A stretch of 64,000 bases of DNA from assembly GCA_047630355.1 (NCBI GenBank), contig JBLHXN010000002.1, positions 16,229-80,228 of the forward strand. The letters run 5' to 3'. The notes under the pieces were generated by a model. That model had not been told where the DNA came from. It saw only the letters and a program-made list of their open reading frames with translations, and made no database searches. Below, piece after piece: positions 61,530 to 64,000 of the stretch (positions are counted from its first letter, which is position 1; every line of letters starts with the position of its first letter). The position numbers and the translations under genes are program-made. The DNA comes from JANQUM01 sp047630355. GTDB lineage: Bacteria; Bacteroidota; Bacteroidia; Cytophagales; Spirosomataceae.

Positions 61530-62609
61530 TTACCAATAATTTTTCCACTTAAAATATATCCACATACCAACTACAATAACTGCCATAGCACCTAACGTAT
61601 AGAAGTAGCCGTGGGGTTCTTGCAATTCGGGCATATTTTGGAAATTCATGCCGTACAAACCCGCAATGAAGCTCAATGGCATAAAAATGGCGGTGTAAAT
61701 GGTGAGCGTTTTCATCACTTCGTTCATCTTATTACTGAGCGATGAAAGGTAGGTATTCATTATATTATCGGCGATGTCGCGGTACGTATCGAGAGTTTCG
61801 ATCGTTTGGTAAACGTGGTCTTGTACGTCACGGAGGTAGACGTTTACTTGATTCCCGACCAAAACAGAATCTTCCCGAATCAACGCTCCGATTACATCGC
61901 GGAGGGGCAAAACGGCTTTACGCATGAAGGTCATTTCACGTTTGAGAGCGTAAAGTTGATTTTGATGTTTGGGGGTTGGATTATTCAAGACATTTTCTTC
62001 CAACTCTTCGAGGTGCTCCGTAATTTTTTCTAAAACAATGTAATAATTATCCACGATAACGTCAAGTAGGGCGTAAAGCAGGTAATCGGCTTTTCGTTGT
62101 CGGATACGACTCATTGGGTTTCGTAGTCGCTCGTGGATAGTCGTAAAATTATCGGTCTTGTCTTGTTCCTGAAACGAAATAAGAAAATTCTCGCCCAAGA
62201 TCAGGCTAACTTGTTCGGTGTCAACGTCGAGGGTTTCGGGGTTGAAGTGAAGCATTTTAGCTACTACAAATAGCATATTTTCTTCTTCGTACTGTTCTAT
62301 TTTAGATTTTTGGGTGGTGTTTAGCACATCTTCCAAAAGCAACGGGTGCAGTTTGAATTGTTGCCCGATCATTTCTACAATCCGCTCTTCGTGCACACCG
62401 TCAATGTCTAGCCAGATTACTTTTTCGGGGGTTGGCTGTATAAAACAGTTTTCTACTTTCTTGACCACCTTTTCGATTACGCCTTCGGCATCGTACTGAA
62501 ACCGATTGATTACGGTCCTTTCCACCACTTCCTTGCCAATATAAAGCAGGCTTCCTGGTTTGGTGAACAACTGTTGTTGCGGACTTTTGAATCTATTTTT
62601 TTTTGCCAT
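61530..62609 (-). CDS. corA: CorA-family magnesium/cobalt transporter
   Basis: 359 residues. A large N-terminal cytoplasmic funnel (VIWLDIDGVHEERIVEMIGQ, then HPLLLEDVLNTTQKSKIEQY, EDSVLVGNQVNVYLRDVQDH) leads to two C-terminal membrane helices. The signature GMN (320-322, in LYGMNFQNMPEL) lies in the loop between the first helix (YTAIFMPLSFIAGLYG) and the second (LGAMAVIVVGMWIYFKW). It forms a pentameric Mg2+ channel in the inner membrane. It is transcribed alone. Confidence 0.95.
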   Translation of the reverse strand: MAKKNRFKSPQQQLFTKPGSLLYIGKEVVERTVINRFQYDAEGVIEKVVKKVENCFIQPTPEKVIWLDIDGVHEERIVEMIGQQFKLHPLLLEDVLNTTQKSKIEQYEEENMLFVVAKMLHFNPETLDVDTEQVSLILGENFLISFQEQDKTDNFTTIHERLRNPMSRIRQRKADYLLYALLDVIVDNYYIVLEKITEHLEELEENVLNNPTPKHQNQLYALKREMTFMRKAVLPLRDVIGALIREDSVLVGNQVNVYLRDVQDHVYQTIETLDTYRDIADNIMNTYLSSLSNKMNEVMKTLTIYTAIFMPLSFIAGLYGMNFQNMPELQEPHGYFYTLGAMAVIVVGMWIYFKWKNYW

Positions 62610-62685
62610 AAGAGGGGTTAAAAGTTAAAGATAGAGGGAAAAAAGATAATCTCATCTTGTTCGTTTTATGTTTTGTAAAAAAAAA

Positions 62686-62711
62686 AGCACCCGCTATTAC
62701 TAACGGATGCT
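62686..62711 (-). terminator. Terminator behind the repetitive surface protein gene
   Basis: AGCACCCG and CGGATGCT pair with one mismatch around a 10-base loop. On the minus strand a run of ten T residues follows. Confidence 0.75.
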
Positions 62712-62743
62712 TGTCACATAAAAAAGGCTCAAACACAAAATAC

Positions 62744-64000
62744 TTATTTTTCTAACTTTTCTAATCGCTGTTCTAAAAGTTCAATTCGTTTGTTTGCATC
62801 AATCGCGTATAAGGTTAATTCTTCCACTTTTTCAAGCAGTTTGACGTTCATTTCTAAAACGTCCATTCCTTGTTCGGCGGCGTCTGTAGCGGAATAAATT
62901 TTTGGTAAATGCCCGTAAGTTATGATGAATTTTTCGACTTCCTGAAGCGGCATCAGACGGTAATCAGGTTCGAAAACATAATCCGCCCACTTCTCCGAAT
63001 TCGGAACCGCAACTCTTACGTGCTCGGCTAAGATTCCTTTACTCACAAAGAGATTATAGGCAGCGGGGAATTCTGTTATCCCATCACCAATAACCACTTG
63101 GCCACTTTGCTGCAATTCAACACGGTTCCCCGTTTTTTTCCATTGTTCCGGATCGGTATTCCCAATGCCATCATTCGCTAAAATAATATTGCCATCAGTA
63201 TCAAGGGTCAATACTTTGCCGTTTGAAGCACTGGGAAGGCTATTTGAAGATAAATTATCAAACTTAAACTTTCCCTCTTTGATGGTTAAATTAGCTGTTA
63301 ACAGACTATCCGTGACTTCTAAATTCTTTTTTATGACTACTTTGCCGCTGTTGTTGTTCATCAAATCACTCCCCATTGTTTGCCAAGTAATTTCGGCTTT
63401 TGCAGAATCATTTTTGACCAAAATTACGTTTCCGAAATTATCCAAACTAAGTGACTTACCGTTCGGGTCTAATGGGATAGTAGTGGCGTTGAGTTTCTTG
63501 AAAACGATTCCGCCGTCTGCTACTTCGAGACGATTACCGATTATCGTTTCGTTGACAATTATATTCTTATTTATTAAAACGTCTCCTTCGTTTAGGTTCT
63601 TTATCCCATTTCCTGTTTTTTTCCATTGTCCTGGATCGGTATTCCCAATGCCATCATTCGCTAAAATAATATTGCCATTAGTATCAAGGGTCAATACTTT
63701 GCCGTTTGAAGTACTGGGAAGGCTATTTGAAGATAAATTATCAAACTTAAACTTTCCCTCTTTGATGGTTAAATTAGTTGTTAACAGACTATTTGTGACT
63801 TCTAAATTCTTTTTTATGACTACTTTGCCGCTGTTGTTGTTCATCAAATCACTCCCCACTGTTTGCCAAGTAGTTTCGGCTTTTGCAGAATCATTTTTGA
63901 CCAAAATTACGTTTCCGAAATTATCCAAACTAAGTGACTTACCGTTCGGGTCTAATGGGATAGTAGTGGCGTTGAGTTTCTTGAAAACGATTCCGCCGTC
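62744..64000 (-). CDS. Repetitive tail-fibre-like surface protein, C-terminal part (cut by window edge)
   Basis: At least 418 residues; the frame is open through base 64000, so the N-terminus lies outside. Units of 161 residues contain paired modules such as NGKVLTLDTNGNIILANDGI, VVIKKNLEVTNSLLTTNLTI and EGKFKFDNLSSNSLPS. The C-terminal domain WADYVFEPDYRLMPLQEVEK, then YGHLPKIYSATDAAEQGMDV and a coiled coil LEMNVKLLEKVEELTLYAID with IELLEQRLEKLEK, is the Bacteroidota version of the chaperone-of-endosialidase-like tail. Such proteins are exported and may be adhesins or structural fibres. The repeats are near identical, so assembly could vary in copy number. Confidence 0.8.
   Translation of the reverse strand, partial: DGGIVFKKLNATTIPLDPNGKSLSLDNFGNVILVKNDSAKAETTWQTVGSDLMNNNSGKVVIKKNLEVTNSLLTTNLTIKEGKFKFDNLSSNSLPSTSNGKVLTLDTNGNIILANDGIGNTDPGQWKKTGNGIKNLNEGDVLINKNIIVNETIIGNRLEVADGGIVFKKLNATTIPLDPNGKSLSLDNFGNVILVKNDSAKAEITWQTMGSDLMNNNSGKVVIKKNLEVTDSLLTANLTIKEGKFKFDNLSSNSLPSASNGKVLTLDTDGNIILANDGIGNTDPEQWKKTGNRVELQQSGQVVIGDGITEFPAAYNLFVSKGILAEHVRVAVPNSEKWADYVFEPDYRLMPLQEVEKFIITYGHLPKIYSATDAAEQGMDVLEMNVKLLEKVEELTLYAIDANKRIELLEQRLEKLEK
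63132..64000. repeat. Tandem 483-bp repeats in the surface protein gene
   Basis: Unit 1 spans 63132-63614 and unit 2 starts at 63615 and is cut at 64000 after 386 bases. By eye I count about nine base differences over the shared part, all but a few transitions. The period of 483 is divisible by three, so copy number can change without frame loss. Confidence 0.85.

Noticed and set aside
63132..64000. CRISPR-like repeat
   Set aside because: The period is 483 bp, units are adjacent without spacers, and the frame is open: it is a coding tandem repeat.

Overview
The window looks like chromosome from a Bacteroidota bacterium, most likely a Cytophagales-type organism. The evidence is a SusC/SusD transporter pair with a LacI-type regulator, many Bacteroidota lipoproteins with short N-terminal lipoboxes, two large exported beta-propeller/heme proteins, A+T-rich intergenic DNA and palindromic repeats of the kind common in that phylum. 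No rRNA, tRNA or CRISPR array was seen.

Layout. (1) 1-5400 is housekeeping: the end of gluconate kinase, 6-phosphogluconate dehydrogenase, alanine dehydrogenase, tsaE and a GNAT acetyltransferase, interrupted by a frameshifted HNH endonuclease with a small coupled partner and by a relic of a second GNAT gene. (2) 5546-7364 is a small stress cluster: Dps, a PA2169/DUF2383 four-helix protein, a coiled-coil lipoprotein and a one-helix membrane peptide. (3) 9018-19865 is a signalling block: sigma-54 (rpoN), its NtrC-type activator, three histidine kinases and single-domain receivers. Inside it lies a decaying response regulator and a decaying MscS-like channel. (4) 19958-24235 holds an OmpH/Skp chaperone, a prolyl oligopeptidase and about 1.2 kb of non-coding DNA containing a heavily decayed HExxH gene. 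(5) 24235-30519 holds a serine hydrolase, a lipoprotein cytochrome c, a propeller glycosidase-like lipoprotein and an exported propeller/heme protein. This region is full of relics: a group II intron domain V/VI tail, a 161-bp MITE-like element and a duplicated leader.

(6) 30741-45180 is a complete-looking polysaccharide utilization locus for a uronic-acid polymer. SusC, SusD, two heparinase II/III-type lyases, a BNR_4 propeller, a GH88 unsaturated glucuronyl hydrolase, KduD and KduI run in one direction, with a divergent LacI regulator and a dyad operator in the shared promoter. The logic is: lyases cut the polymer to 4,5-unsaturated products, GH88 releases the unsaturated uronate, and KduI then KduD process it. 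No sulfatase is present. (7) 45213-57749 continues with sugar-acid chemistry: a D-2-hydroxyacid dehydrogenase, a VOC protein, an SDR with a TetR regulator, a PhoD phosphatase, an enolase-superfamily dehydratase, a TIM-barrel isomerase, a ThuA protein and a 1047-residue SGNH/propeller/cytochrome fusion. A DUF559 cassette flanked by direct repeats sits inside it. (8) 57881-64000 holds an alpha/beta hydrolase, a HicAB toxin-antitoxin pair with a perfect 24-bp palindrome at its start, ApbE, two divergent genes fused head to head by a deletion (HxlR and an oxidoreductase), CorA, and the C-terminal part of a repetitive surface protein cut by the window edge.

Several genes carry single-base lesions. 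Two are best explained by loss of one A from a run of A residues, so either real decay or sequence error should be considered.
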